This document shows, piece by piece, positions 32,201 to 41,706 of a stretch of DNA of 64,000 bases. The DNA is taken from positions 51,720,125 to 51,784,124 of the forward strand of contig CM035808.1 in assembly GCA_020466095.1 (NCBI GenBank), in the 5' to 3' direction. The translations under genes were made by a program, and so were the position numbers. The stretch comes from Chlorops oryzae. Its lineage: Eukaryota; Arthropoda; Insecta; Diptera; Chloropidae. Every line of letters starts with the position of its first letter. Positions within the stretch are counted from its first letter, which is position 1. The notes under the pieces are model-generated. The model was not told the DNA's origin. It worked only from the letters and a program-made list of their open reading frames with translations, and ran no database searches.

Positions 32201-34012
32201 AGGCAAATAATAATGTGGAAATTGATCAGGCGTCGAGACCTTTTCCATATGACCTAACTCCAGGTATTCCATGACGACTTTGTCATATTGGGCCTTTACA
32301 TCGGGAGATTTTAATAAACGAACCTCATTGCGCAGAAACTGTCTCTTGGCGATTTCTCTTGACGAACCGATGCTTTTATTGAGTGATTTAAATGGAAGAT
32401 GAACAACATATCTACCATCAGAATCACGGGAAGTGGTGTTTACAAATAAATTTTCACACAATCTTTCTTCTTCAGTGAGAAACGGCTTTTTTGGAAGATC
32501 CTCAATTTCCCAAAATCTAGTCATTTGGTCGTTTAGTGAAATTTCATTTATTGACGACAAAAATACTCGAATATTGTTAGACTTCTGGAGCCCCACTGGC
32601 CCTAAAAAGATCCATCCGAAAACTGTATTTTGTGCCATGAGAGAGCCACATGCGTTTTTCCTAATACCATTGAGGAGAATGAAAGGATAAATATCGGCAC
32701 CAATTAAAATATCAATTTCGTTGCTTTTCCAAAACTGATTGTCAGCGAGTTTGAGATCAGCGGGAATTTGGATTTGAGTAATATCCAGGGAATAGGTAGG
32801 AATATGTTCCGTTAAATAGGGAAGAACGAGTCCTGAAACTTCAATTTGAATGGCAGAATTATTGGGAGATCCTAAAACAAACTCAACTGATTTTATTGTA
32901 CGAGCGGAGACAGTTCTATTGATTCCTGAAACTTGTGCATTCACCTTTTTTTCAGGCAGTTTCAATAATTTTTGAAGGCGTTCAGTAATGAAAGTGCCTT
33001 CCGATCCAGGATCGATTAATGCTCGGGCTGTATATGCAACGCCGTGATGATAAATATGAACCATCGCTGTGCCAAGCAAAACTTGACGCGAAGAAATGGC
33101 CACATGAGACTGAACATTGACAGTGTTCTCTGCTGCAGCACTACTTGAAGCAGTGGCAGCTTCAGATGAATTTTGAAAATTCGTCGTTACTTGTGTAGGA
33201 TGAGCTTGTCGAGAAAGAGATGCATTTTGAGTAGCATTAAAGGAATTATGTTGAAAAGGTGCATTGTCACGATGCAGAAGAGTATGATGCCTTTTATGGC
33301 ATTTAGAACAATTATGAGCACTGGTACAATTTTTAAAAGAATGAGAATTAGCGAGACAATTAATGCACAAATTATTCTGTTTCACTTTATTGAAACGCTC
33401 CTGAACGCTAAGTGCTAGAAATTTAGAACAACTTTTTGTTGCATGCTCCCGAGATGAACACACACAACAACCTGATTTATTTGTTTTTGCTTGATATGCA
33501 TTAACTCTATTGGTTTTAGGCGCTTCCGATTGGTTACCTTTCGAGGGAGGTGGAGCTTGACATTTAGAATTCGATGCAGAGTCTGACTTGTCACGAAAAT
33601 CGGACACGGATTCTAATGTATAAAAACGATTGGTGAGAAACGCATCTAAATCCTTCCATTTTGGGATTTCAGTTTTATTAGTGAGAGTCTGTTCCCAAAG
33701 AGCTAAACTGAGAGTTGGCAATTTGGACGAACATAGATACGTGAAAATAGCATCCCAGCTTTCAACATCTATTTTGTACATTTCCAACGTAGAAATACAA
33801 TTATTAATGTCGCGTTGTAAGCTTTTAATAGCCGAACTAGATTCAATTGCCACTGGTTTGAGATTGAATAAAACCTTGAGCTGACTATTGACAAGAATGC
33901 GCCTATTATCATATCGCTCAACTAAATTTTTCCATGCTACGATAAATCCTTCGTTAGTCAAGGCCATGAGTAGGCCATGAGAGATAATCCCCTTCGAATA
34001 TAGTGGTATCAC
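29237..34012 (-). CDS. BEL/Pao Pol with C-terminal Gag part (1591 codons)
   Basis: The frame is open across the whole pol. Near the start are LTNEGFIVAWKNLVERYD (end of the capsid region), then zinc motifs (CCVCSSREHATKSC, CINCLANSHSFKNC, CSKCHKRHHTLLH, ~residues 180-245) and retropepsin with ALIDPGSEGTF (~335). The reverse transcriptase has YVDD in MYVDDALAG (~740), RNase H starts HAFCDASEKAFGA, and integrase has an HHCC finger (HGGNQLML...CKICLVH), IDFCGPF, DNGTNF (~1361) and MGGLWEAGVK. The tail has LTPGHFLIG and RLGRIESVHRGSDHKVRVA. The indicated ATG is not the native start; upstream gag was joined by a deletion that changes frame. Confidence 0.95.
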   Translation of the reverse strand: MIPLYSKGIISHGLLMALTNEGFIVAWKNLVERYDNRRILVNSQLKVLFNLKPVAIESSSAIKSLQRDINNCISTLEMYKIDVESWDAIFTYLCSSKLPTLSLALWEQTLTNKTEIPKWKDLDAFLTNRFYTLESVSDFRDKSDSASNSKCQAPPPSKGNQSEAPKTNRVNAYQAKTNKSGCCVCSSREHATKSCSKFLALSVQERFNKVKQNNLCINCLANSHSFKNCTSAHNCSKCHKRHHTLLHRDNAPFQHNSFNATQNASLSRQAHPTQVTTNFQNSSEAATASSSAAAENTVNVQSHVAISSRQVLLGTAMVHIYHHGVAYTARALIDPGSEGTFITERLQKLLKLPEKKVNAQVSGINRTVSARTIKSVEFVLGSPNNSAIQIEVSGLVLPYLTEHIPTYSLDITQIQIPADLKLADNQFWKSNEIDILIGADIYPFILLNGIRKNACGSLMAQNTVFGWIFLGPVGLQKSNNIRVFLSSINEISLNDQMTRFWEIEDLPKKPFLTEEERLCENLFVNTTSRDSDGRYVVHLPFKSLNKSIGSSREIAKRQFLRNEVRLLKSPDVKAQYDKVVMEYLELGHMEKVSTPDQFPHYYLPHHAVFKPESTTTKVRVVFNASCKTANGKSLNDILYVGPSLQQDLTILIVKWRLFRFVFNGDLEKMYRQIRVHESHTLFQRLIFRQSPSDALEEYELKTVTFGVNCAPYLAIRTLIQLANDVENSLPLAASILKNMMYVDDALAGAHTLNETLEALDQLIQATNSAGFTMRKWTSNCKEVLNVLPVKDLLNEDFLKIEDCSSTKTLGIHWNANSDRFFFTVSKFSEKPSYTKREVLSMIAKLFDPAGWLSPIVIVAKIFMQSLWLQQIEWDDEIPADQIKVWKAFMESHKNIEKIRIPRWVDYAPSSMVQYHAFCDASEKAFGACVYIRVENGQCVSTHLIFAKSRVAPVKSVSLPRLELCGATLLAEMIEALIEELKINKRSLFCWTDSTIVLAWLQKPPCAWNAFVANRVSKIVEKTNRDNWFHVDSHDNPADMISRGINSQDLVDNQLWWTGPSWLKLEASAWPKLNPSCSLVTNLEEKAIKVNYAFFNNFEDLMDRFSNFARALRVFSYVFRFTKRRSQSAVPFTKGVTIPEIKSTQNDLIQIAQKAYFASEYFLLSKSLPIDSKSKLGTLNPFLDPDGLLRVGSRLARSTSLRYNEKFPIILPYSAQFTRLFVRFTHDMSMHGGNQLMLRLMRQQFWIPKAKNLIRTTIHSCKICLVHKKKAQSQIMAALPPDRITIARPFTSTGIDFCGPFDIKSYRGRGCSITKGYVCLFVCFATKAIHLEAVSDLTTPTFLAALARFVARRGCPARIFSDNGTNFVGASRVLKKEFKEYLKATKAEVERNYSNQAIEWKFIPPGAPHMGGLWEAGVKSFKFHFRRFAGNLKFTFEEFSTIIQRIEACLNSRPLSPISDDPSDIEPLTPGHFLIGCPLLSLPETEIEGNPISIINRYQKMKAIYQHFCTRWKSEYLKELHKRNKWKFPQKDVEVHDLVVIQDENLPPNEWRLGRIESVHRGSDHKVRVANIKTAKGIIKRPIAKLVLLPSS

Positions 34013-34380
34013 ACGGAGGTAATTTTAATTGCGAATGAAATTGTGAAGAATCATTAGGAAGATTAAAACCGTGAAACCCAATAGTATCCGATATGTTCAG
34101 CGATTTCGACGAGAACTCATCCATTTCCGCGACGCACTTCAAAAAAGCGGCATAACTTTCTTTATATTGATTTTTTAAAGCGGAAATCTCTTCGCTAGTC
34201 TTGCCCTTTTTCGTTGCATTTTGGAGTGTGGAGTGGTACTCTCGCTTGAGTAAATCCCATAAAGCTTGGATTTCTTTTTTTTGAATTTCAAGAGTGAAAG
34301 TAGTATGAGCGGCATTTGGGAGTTCATTGAAAGCGTCGACGAAATCAATTAATTGGACACACAAAGTTGCGAACGACATT
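33954..34380 (-). pseudogene. BEL gag N-terminal part, cut by an internal deletion
   Basis: ATG near 34380 (MSFATLCVQLIDFVD) begins a helical Gag N-terminus. The frame reaches TTIFEGDYLSWPT, the start of the conserved capsid block, then HGLD and a stop. The pol frame restarts with the block that ends that domain (LTNEGFIVAWKNL). Compared with the other complete BEL element, roughly 45 codons between these blocks are missing. The junction carries CATGGCCT twice, 5 bp apart. The deletion shifts frame, so Gag cannot be translated normally. Confidence 0.8.
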
Positions 34381-34916
34381 TCTATTTTATTTAATTGTAA
34401 TTGTAATTGGTTTAAATAGTTATATTCTGTGAGAAAAGATGAAGGGGAATTCGAGTGAAAGTCGTGCAAAGATTATAAAAATTTTTATTCGCGAAATGAG
34501 AAAACTGTGCCCACTGTTCTGAGCACCGGCTGATTTGAAAATTTCACTTGACTTTCTTTCGAAATAGTTCAATGCACTTGTCCGTGCAATCAAATTGAAG
34601 CAAAACCGAAACGAAAGACACTTTAGCTCTTTCACACTAACAAAGGAGCGGTTTTTTTTTGATATTCTTCTTTGCACGATTTTCTCACGATTGGCGCTTA
34701 GGCTTTGTAGGATACGAACAGTGGCGCGTAAGCACAATAGAAACAAAAAAAAACAGCGAGCACTTCTGTTATATGAAGAGAATGCAAGCAGTGGCGGGCT
34801 TTGGGTGCGTTGTTCGTATGAATATATGTAATGTATATATATAATTACCGAATTTTCGCGGGTTTCCTCGTAACGGAAAAATACCGATATAATGAGAGAG
34901 AGAGAGAGAGAAATTT

Positions 34917-34951
<35 letters not shown>

Positions 34952-35290
34952 TATATAAGGATTTAATTTTCTAACGGGAGTTAAAAAAACGGCACTTTTT
35001 TCTCGTTTAAAATTGTCGATTTTGAATTTTTGATTGGAGAGGGAATTATCAAAAAGAACACCAAGAAAATTAAAAAGTCACGCACCTGGAATTCGATGAA
35101 ATTATAGTGATATTGAAAATATGCTGTGTGTGATGTGTGTGATGTGTGTGAGAAATGTGATGTGTGTGGTGTGTGTGAGAAATCCTCTCTGTGCAGCGGT
35201 GATCGTTTGGCACCTGTAGCGAGAAAGGCTGATTTATTAGGGATGCTGTAAGTGTAGGTGCGGAAATTCCAAATTCCGGATTGGCAAATA
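34381..35290 (-). other. 5' leader of the minus-strand BEL element
   Basis: It contains a 30-bp-plus T run (~34919-34950), a (GA)n tract (~34895-34911) and TGTGTGATG-type repeats (~35124-35180). I see no coding sequence. It probably holds the packaging and splice-donor signals, but I could not identify a donor with confidence. Confidence 0.5.
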
Positions 35291-35307
35291 TCCGGCTCGA
35301 AGGACCA
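35291..35307 (-). promoter_or_regulatory. Primer-binding site, tRNA-Tyr-like
   Basis: In element sense TGGTCCTTCGAGCCGGA lies immediately inside the 5' LTR. It is the same primer motif as in the plus-strand BEL element, one base closer to the tRNA-Tyr 3' end as I recall it. Confidence 0.8.
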
Positions 35308-35308
35308 A

Positions 35309-35720
35309 TAAATAGCTCAGTTTAAGTGAGGGGAATCCGGGGATCAGCCGAGTAATGCAAAAAAGAGGCAAAAAGGTAATTGGCAAGATATCTTTATTAA
35401 TTCCAGTAAATATTCGATGATCTTACGTTTGTTAGGTGATCCGCAAAGGTTAGTTGATGATGGCGTAGATGAGATGAGATGCGATGAGGTGGAATATATA
35501 AGTTCACAAATGTGTGCGATTGTGTATATATAGAATGGGAACGCGGGAGAGAGTAATATGTTTCGTAAGGTAGCTGTAAGACAACTGACTGAGAGCAAGA
35601 CAATGCTTGGCGCCATGACTTTCGCTTTAAATGCAACATGTTGCGAAAGTCACGGTTGCATCTTTCGATGGCCAAGTGTTATACCGAAAGAGAAGGGTTA
35701 ATTGGCAGTCCACATTAACA
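35309..35720 (-). repeat. 5' LTR of the minus-strand BEL element
   Basis: 412 bp, paired with 27624-28035 with one difference seen. GGTTC follows at 35721-35725. ORFs that cover the LTRs are simply mirrored in both copies. Confidence 0.95.
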
Positions 35721-35725
35721 GGTTC

Positions 35726-36420
35726 AATAGGTTCCGAAATGCGTCAAAAATATGTTGAAAATGAGAGGCCCATATTTATGAGTCCTATAGTAGTCATATA
35801 CATATATGTTGAAAATAAGATGCTAATATTTCGGAGTCTGAAATGAGTCAGAAATAAGTCGAAAATAGGAGGATCATATTTATAAGTCCTATAAAAATCC
35901 GACATGGCTCCCTGAAAAATGGCCCAAATGCCAAATGGTCCCAAAATGAATATTCAAAAAGGCCACAAAATGTTGTATTGAAAACAAAAACACGATTTAT
36001 AAGCCGATTTTACTTTTTTTTTTGCCTTTTTTGTCATATTTTTTGGGTTCATTTTGCATTATTCGAAAATTATGTTACATTTAGGGCCTTTTTTCATTTT
36101 TCCATTTAGGGTAATTTTTGATAATTCAGAATTACCCCAAATCTTTTTGCATTTTTTTTGGTTTAGGGTCATTTTTCGTAATTCAAAACTACCCCAATTT
36201 CGGGGCCTTTTTCATATTTAGATTTGGGGAAAATTTTCATAATTCAAATTACACCAAAAAGTTGAAACATTTTGGGGCCTTTTTTCCCTTGTATAGATTT
36301 GGGGCCATTTATCATATTTGCGACATTTTCGAAGCATGGTCTTATGATAAGGACTAAAAGTGGGCCGTGAGCTATGCTGTACTGTACTGATTTTGCTTTT
36401 TTTTCGCTAAATTAAAATCC
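35726..36420. repeat. Old low-complexity repeat, partly duplicated at 39290-39585
   Basis: T-rich text with recurring GGGGCC, TTTGGGG and TACCCCAA phrases. The stretch GGCTCCCTGAAAAATGG...GTATTGAAAAC (~35905-35985) reappears with changes at ~39331-39387. There are no genes. Confidence 0.6.
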
Positions 36421-36991
36421 TTAAAAATGGATTACGAATTCATTGTCGGAAAAAAGGCTAACAGCCAATTGCTCTGTTTAAAGGAAACAAAAATGATTTT
36501 TAAGAAAAAAATCAACTTATAAGAGCGTAACGAAATATGAGTGTTGGCGAAATACATGCAAAGCAAGAGTCAATCTTATGCCTAACGGTGAATGTGTCCT
36601 TGCTGGCGATGAAGAAGAGCCATTAAGCGAGCTTAAAGTTAAAAATTCAATTAAAAAGGAATGTTAGTCGATAGCTACAACATTGGGTGGGAAGCGAAAC
36701 ACCAAAAAACTAAATCGCTTTTATTGCCAACAATGAAAACGGTTTAAACTACTTGGTCAGCAAATCATTTATAGCATCTCCCAAAACCTCAAAGATCGCT
36801 TGTCCTATTGTACATATAACATATTTGCGTCTTTGAAATCCATTGATATAATAAAAGAGAACCTAACAGACAGGAAATATCTAATGGACGCCACATTTAA
36901 AATTGTTCCTCGCGGATGCTATAAGCAAGTCTTAACTATTTATATTGAATATTTGGAAGAGGTAAATAAGTTTGTAATAAGCAAAGTTTAA
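36421..36991 (+). pseudogene. FLYWCH zinc finger plus MULE transposase fragment
   Basis: From ~36428 the text reads YEFIVGKKANSQLLCLK, then after a frame change YECWRNTCKARVNLMPNGEC, together a FLYWCH-type finger (aromatic start, C-W-x4-C-K-A-R-V core). At ~36800-36991, DRKYLMDATFKIVPRGC followed by YKQVLTIYIEYLEEV matches the first catalytic-Asp region of MULE transposases (DATF). The rest is missing or broken. FLYWCH fused to MULE is typical of insect Mutator-like elements. Several stops and frameshifts make it a dead fragment. It may have been the autonomous relative of some TIR element nearby, but no TIR pair connects to it. Confidence 0.7.
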
Positions 36992-37019
36992 AGTTTTTGC
37001 GCCGCAGTCGAAAATTTTT

Positions 37020-37116
37020 TTTAAAGAAATCGGGTGATATCAGGCACATTTTTTTTTAAATCGCGCGCGCGTCTTTTAAAAAAAAAGTTTGCCTGCTATC
37101 CCCCGATTTCTTAAAA
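37020..37116. repeat. Short imperfect palindrome
   Basis: AAGAAATCGGGTGATATCAG on the left faces CCCCCGATTTCTT on the right around a CGCGCGCG centre. A related GCGCCGCAGGCGAAAA motif occurs before it (GCGCCGCAGTCG, ~36999) and twice near 43551-43650. It is probably a small MITE family. Confidence 0.5.
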
Positions 37117-37179
37117 CAAAATTTTTGCCTCCATAAATACAAATTTCTTCATTTGGTATTGTTCTAGATTTTTCCCATA

Positions 37180-39260
37180 GAGTCAAAATTTCTTAAACGG
37201 GCCACTAAAAATCGACTATTAGATTTTAGTTTATCTATTAACATATTTTGGTAGCTTTATAGGTTAAAAGTAAGAAAAAAAATTTTTTTGGGGAAAATTT
37301 TTTTTTTTTCAAAAAGTTAATAGGGATTGAAAATTTTGAGTACTTTTTTTTAAACTACAATATATCAGCAAATAACACAGGTATACAAGGTTTTGGACCA
37401 GAGAAACTGGATAGCGACCCTATAGGAATTTTTCGTGCTGATTCCGAATCTGGTACCCGTTTTTCTCTATCACGTCAAGTTTTTGAGAAATCGTTAAATA
37501 ACGGTTTTTGACATTTTTACCTATAGTCTATGTCAATAATGAGGTCGTAGACCCTATATGCCTTAACCGATTTCAAAGTTTTTGGTACTCATATGAAAGA
37601 GGAATGACAACGCAACATATCCTTTATACACAAATTTGGAATTGATTCAGTAACTTGGAAGCTATAGGGCAAAAAACGCGATGCTGATTTCCAATTTTTA
37701 GCGATTTTGTTTAAAAACTTGAAATTCAAATGGTTATAATTTCCGAACCAAGGCTGGTATTCCAGGTCTTAATACTTTGAATGAAAGAACAATCAATTGA
37801 AAAAGTTTTGAGCCTAAAACAAAAAAAATCCGTTGCGTCGTTCTAATTTTATGAGGATGTTTGCTGAAAATGACAAAAACGAATTTTTATTTTTGGTATA
37901 TTCTTCGCTCGTTCATATGTATATTTCAGTTCGAATTGTGTATGTTGGTAAAACTGGCTTAAAAAACATAAAACTTAAATTCTATTTTAAACCTATCTTT
38001 AAAGCTAAAACCAATTTAAACTTTAAAAATGAACAGAACTTTTCGAAACATCTGTCACCTATAGAAGCAGCTGCTTGGTCATCATTTAAAGACGTTGTGG
38101 GAAATTTTTTGGGAAATAAAAAAAGCGACAACTACATAAAAATAGTTGGAGGACTCTTGAAAAATTATCGAAAAATGGGAGTTCGGATGTCACTAAAAAT
38201 ACATTTTCTCCACTCACATTTGGATTTCTTCCCCGAAAACTTGGGCAAAACTAGCGACGAACAAGGAGAGCGCATTCACCAGGACCTACAGAGGATTGAA
38301 AAAAATTATAAGGGCTTTTGGGATGAAGGAATGTTGAGTGACTATTGCTGGTCCCTTATACGCGAAACAGATAGTAAACAATACAAAAGGCTCAGTTCAA
38401 ATTCTGTTCATTTTTAAAGTTTAAATTGGTTTTAGCTTTAAAGATAGGTTTAAAATAGATTTTAAGTTTTATGTTTTTTAAGCCAGTTTTACCAACATAC
38501 ACAATTCGAACTGAAATATACATATGAACGAGCGAAGAATATACCAAAAATAAAAATTCGTTTTTGTCATTTTCAGCAAAAATCCTCATAAAATTAGAAT
38601 GACGCAACGGATTTTTTTTGTTTTAGGCTCAAAACTTTTTCAATTGATTGTTCTTTCATTCAAAGTATTAAGACCTGGAATACCAGCCTTGGTTCGTAAA
38701 TTATAACCATTTGAATTTCAAGTTTTTAAACAAAATCGCTAAAAATTGGAAATCAGCATCGCGTTTTTTGCCCTATAGCTTCCAAGTTACTGAATCAATT
38801 CCAAATTTGTGTATAAAGGATATGTTACGTTGTCATTCCTCTTTCATATGAGTACCAAAAACTTTGAAATCGGTTAAGGCATATAGGGTCTACGACCTCA
38901 TTATTGACATAGACTATAGGTAAAAATGTCAAAAACCGTTATTTAACGATTTCTCAAAAACTTGACGTGATAGAGAAAAACGGGTACCAGATTCGGAATC
39001 AGCACGAAAAATTCCTATAGGGTCGCTATCCAGTTTCTCTGGTCCAAAACCTTGTATACCTGTGTTATTTGCTGATATATTGTAGTTTAAAAAAAAAGTA
39101 CTCAAAATTTTCAATCCCTATTAACTTTTTGAAAAAAAAAAATTTTCCCAAAAAAAATTTTTTTTCTTACTTTTAACCTATAAAGCTACCAAAATATGTT
39201 AATAGATATACTAAAATCTAATAGTCGATTTTTAGTGGCCCGTTTAAGAAATTTTGACTC
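37180..39260. mobile_element. Long-arm inverted-repeat element (~860-bp arms, ~360-bp coding spacer)
   Basis: The left arm 37180-38041 and right arm 38401-39260 are near-identical inverted copies, starting GAGTCAAAATTTCTTAAACG and ending in its complement. The spacer 38042-38400 is unique. Adjacent bases (CCCATA left, ATATTG right) give no clear target duplication. The layout is that of a foldback-like or long-TIR DNA transposon. A transcript across it would fold into a very long hairpin. Confidence 0.85.
37833..38417 (+). CDS. ORF across the spacer of the long-arm element; unassigned TE-type domain
   Basis: 194 codons, the first ~70 from the left arm and the last few from the right arm. The spacer encodes the recognisable part: LSPIEAAAWSSFKDVVGNFL, then MSLKIHFLHSHLDFFPENLG, SDEQGERIHQDLQRIEKNY and MLSDYCWSLIRE. 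I have the impression that this HxxSHLxxFPENLG...GERxHQD pattern recurs in hypothetical proteins of insects and cnidarians tied to mobile elements, but I cannot name a family. The conserved-looking block is free of stops, so it is either recent or selected. The arm-encoded N-terminus may not be native; the true protein is probably a fragment of a larger transposase-like protein. Confidence 0.6.
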   Translation: MRRSNFMRMFAENDKNEFLFLVYSSLVHMYISVRIVYVGKTGLKNIKLKFYFKPIFKAKTNLNFKNEQNFSKHLSPIEAAAWSSFKDVVGNFLGNKKSDNYIKIVGGLLKNYRKMGVRMSLKIHFLHSHLDFFPENLGKTSDEQGERIHQDLQRIEKNYKGFWDEGMLSDYCWSLIRETDSKQYKRLSSNSVHF

Positions 39261-39585
39261 ATATTGTTCGTCCTTATGGCCTATCTAATCTATGAGCACA
39301 TGTTTAAATACGTAAAAACCAATATTTTTAGGCTCCATGAAAAATGGGCTCAATGCAAAAAGGTCCCAAAATTTTGTATTGAAAACAACAGCACGAATTT
39401 TAGGACGATTTTCCTTTTTTTTGGATCATTTTGCATTTTTCAAAATTTATGTTACATTTGAGGCCTTTTTTAATTTTTTGATTTGGGGTAATTTTTTATA
39501 ATGCAAAATTACCCCAATTTTAGAGCCTTTTTTCATTTTATAAAGTGGGGCAATAATGCATTATTCAAAGTTACCCCAAAATTTG
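39261..39585. repeat. Second copy of the low-complexity repeat
   Basis: Related to 35900-36240 (GGCTCCATGAAAAATGG, GTATTGAAAAC and TACCCCAA phrases). It is interrupted by the DINE element at 39586 and resumes after 40807. Confidence 0.55.
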
Positions 39586-40807
39586 CCTTTTTATACCCAG
39601 CGTAAGCGGGGTATATTAGTTTTGTGCAAATCTTGTAACAGGGAGAATTAAGCTCCGGAGCTATAGAAAAATATATATAGAAATGATCAGGATCAAAAAC
39701 TGAATCGATTTAGACATGTCCGTCTGTCCGTCTGTCCGTCTGTCCGTCCGTCCGTCCGTCCGTCCGTCCGTCTGTCCGTCTGTCCGTCTGTCCGTCCGTC
39801 CGTGGTCGGATCTCCTCCAAAACGGCTGGACCAATCAAGTCGAAATTTGGCACACAGGTATATCGGGATTCGAGTATGATCCTAAGTAAAAATGGGAGAC
39901 ATCCGCCCACTGCCACGCCCACAAATGAATATAATGTGTTTTCAGTAAAATGCTTGTAACTTGCGAACCAGTCAACACATTCCATTGATATTTGGTGTAC
40001 TGGTAAACTACGAAAAGGGACATATCCTGGCAAAAAATGGACGCCGCGCTCCTCGAGCCACGCCCACAAATAAGCCCAAAAATAAGGGCTTATCGTAACT
40101 TGTGAAGTAAAAGGCGTAGAAGCTTCAAATTCGCATTATAGGTTGCCTAAGGCAAATTAAAGGTGTAGGAACAAAAATTTATGTAGCCCGCCCACTGCCA
40201 CGCCCACAAATAGAGAATTTTCATAACTTCCGAAGTAAAAGGCGTAGAAGCTTCAAATTCGCAACATAGGTTCACCAAGACAAATGAAAGGTGTAGGAAA
40301 ATTTTTTTTATGGCCCGCCCACTGCCACGCCCACAAATGAAGTTTTTTCGTAACTTCCGAAGTAAAAGGCGTAGAAGCTTCGAATTCGCAACATAGGTTC
40401 ACCAAGGCGAATAAAAGGTGTAGGAAAAAATTTTTTGTGGCCCGCCCACTGCCACGCCCACAAATAAAGATTTTTCGTAACTTCCGAAGTAAAAGGCGTA
40501 TAAGCTTCAAATTCGCAACATAGGTTCACCAAGGCGAACGAAAGGTGTAGGAAAAAATTTTATGCGGCCCGCCCACTGCCACGTCCACAAATGAAGATTT
40601 TTCGTAACTTCCGAAGTAAAAGAAGTAGAAGCTTCAAATTCGCAACATAGGTTCACCAAGGCGAATGAAAGGTGTAGGGAAATAATTTATGTTGCCCTCC
40701 CACTGCCACGCCCACAAATAGAGAAGCAAAACATAGTGCGCTCGTAATGTCGGGACGCTGGGTATTTCAAAGTCGGGCTTGACCGACTTTAGCTTTCTTA
40801 CTTGTTT
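39586..40807. mobile_element. DINE/mini-me (Helentron-derived) element with internal tandem repeats
   Basis: The start is TTTTTATACCCAGCG with a TATACCC/GGGTATA stem. A GTCY tract (39717-39805) follows. The 3' part has CGCTGGGTAT (inverted copy of the 5' sequence), a hairpin with stem AAAGTCGG/CCGACTTT, then TTTCTTACTTGTTTT. These are hallmarks of dipteran DINE-1/mini-me elements. It has no coding sequence; ORFs over the GTCY tract (DGQTDRRTDG repeats) are spurious. Confidence 0.85.
40080..40735. repeat. 127-bp tandem repeat array, about five units
   Basis: The phrase GAAGTAAAAGGCGTAGAAGC recurs at 40104, 40232, 40359, 40486 and 40613 (spacing 127-128), each unit also carrying CCCGCCCACTGCCACGCCC. 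It lies wholly inside the DINE element. Confidence 0.92.
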
Positions 40808-41706
40808 TAATTTTGTTAAATTCCATAAGAGCCGTTTTATTTTCTACTTTGGGGCCATTTTTCTTTCGTTCAAAACACCTCTTTTTTGTTTTGGGGAATT
40901 TTTTCATTTTATTTTGGGGCCAAATTTCATTTTTTTTTTGGGTCGTTTTCCATAATGCAAAATGGTCCCGTTTTCTAGTCCTGTGATCGCCCGTCGACAC
41001 CAAGCTTTCCAAATCGAAAGTCATGGAAATTTTTCGTTTATAACTTTAAAGTTAAATTCCTTTCAATTCTATTTTGAGTCAAATCTTGAGTGAAATATAA
41101 GATAGAAACAATTTGAATGATCATATTTCAATCCCATAGGTGAATAATTGGCGATTTCTCTATATTTTGTTATTGTAATTTGAATACGACTCGCTTTTGA
41201 AACATATTGGAGAGTCGTTTTTGAGTCTTTTTTTAATCGTGCATGTGATCAGTCATTTTCTGATCATGAAGGGGGCTCGAAAAAGAGTCGTAAATGAATC
41301 TTCTCATAAAACAGTCTTCCAAATGTTGGGTGGGATACGATTATAAATATCACTCAAAATTTTTGAGTCTTTTTAAACTCAAAAATATGAGTGAGATACA
41401 ATTCATTATTTGAGCGGAAACGGAACGGAAAAAAAAGAGTCAAATATGAGTGCGGAAAGAGTCATATATGGTTCTTATATGAGGGGAAAAAGAGTCAGAT
41501 ATGATTACGATAGGAGTCATATATGTCTCTTATATGAAAAAACTCATTTACTAATAGAAGACGGTCTTCGCAAGAAGGGAAACACGCTCTTCAAGACTCT
41601 TAAAGCAGTTCATTATGAGGCTTCTAACTACTTCAAGGATTAATATGTGAGTCTTTTAGGACTCAGAATGTTTGCTGGGTATACGCAAAATATTTCTCGA
41701 GACAAC
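40808..41706. other. No gene seen; GAGTC/ATATGAGTC-rich repeats
   Basis: The T-rich repeat resumes to ~41000. Then come many TATGAGTC, AAGAGTC and GAGTCATATATG phrases (~41170-41660), possibly decayed minisatellite. The 77-codon ORF at 41410 looks accidental. The hAT-type MITE's left duplication (41699-41706) ends this stretch. Confidence 0.45.

Larger units (their letters stand above)
27624..35720 (-). mobile_element. BEL/Pao LTR retrotransposon, young, with an extra ORF after pol
   Basis: Two 412-bp LTRs (27624-28035, 35309-35720) differ at one site seen by eye (GTAATTC versus GTAATGC). GGTTC flanks both ends (27619-27623, 35721-35725), a 5-bp target duplication. In element sense: LTR, tRNA-Tyr-type primer site, long leader, gag with an internal deletion, full pol, ORF3, polypurine tract, LTR. 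Its LTR ends ...CTATTTA, not CA. Confidence 0.96.

Noticed and set aside
35291..35307. tRNA-Tyr-like sequence
   Set aside because: Only the 3' 17 bases are matched and it sits at the primer-binding position; no cloverleaf surrounds it.
39710..40069. ORF with DGQTDRRTDG repeats
   Set aside because: Translation of the GTCY tract of a DINE element; not a gene.
41410..41643. 77-codon ORF as a gene
   Set aside because: It lies in GAGTC/ATATGAGTC repeats and its translation mirrors the repeat; no support.
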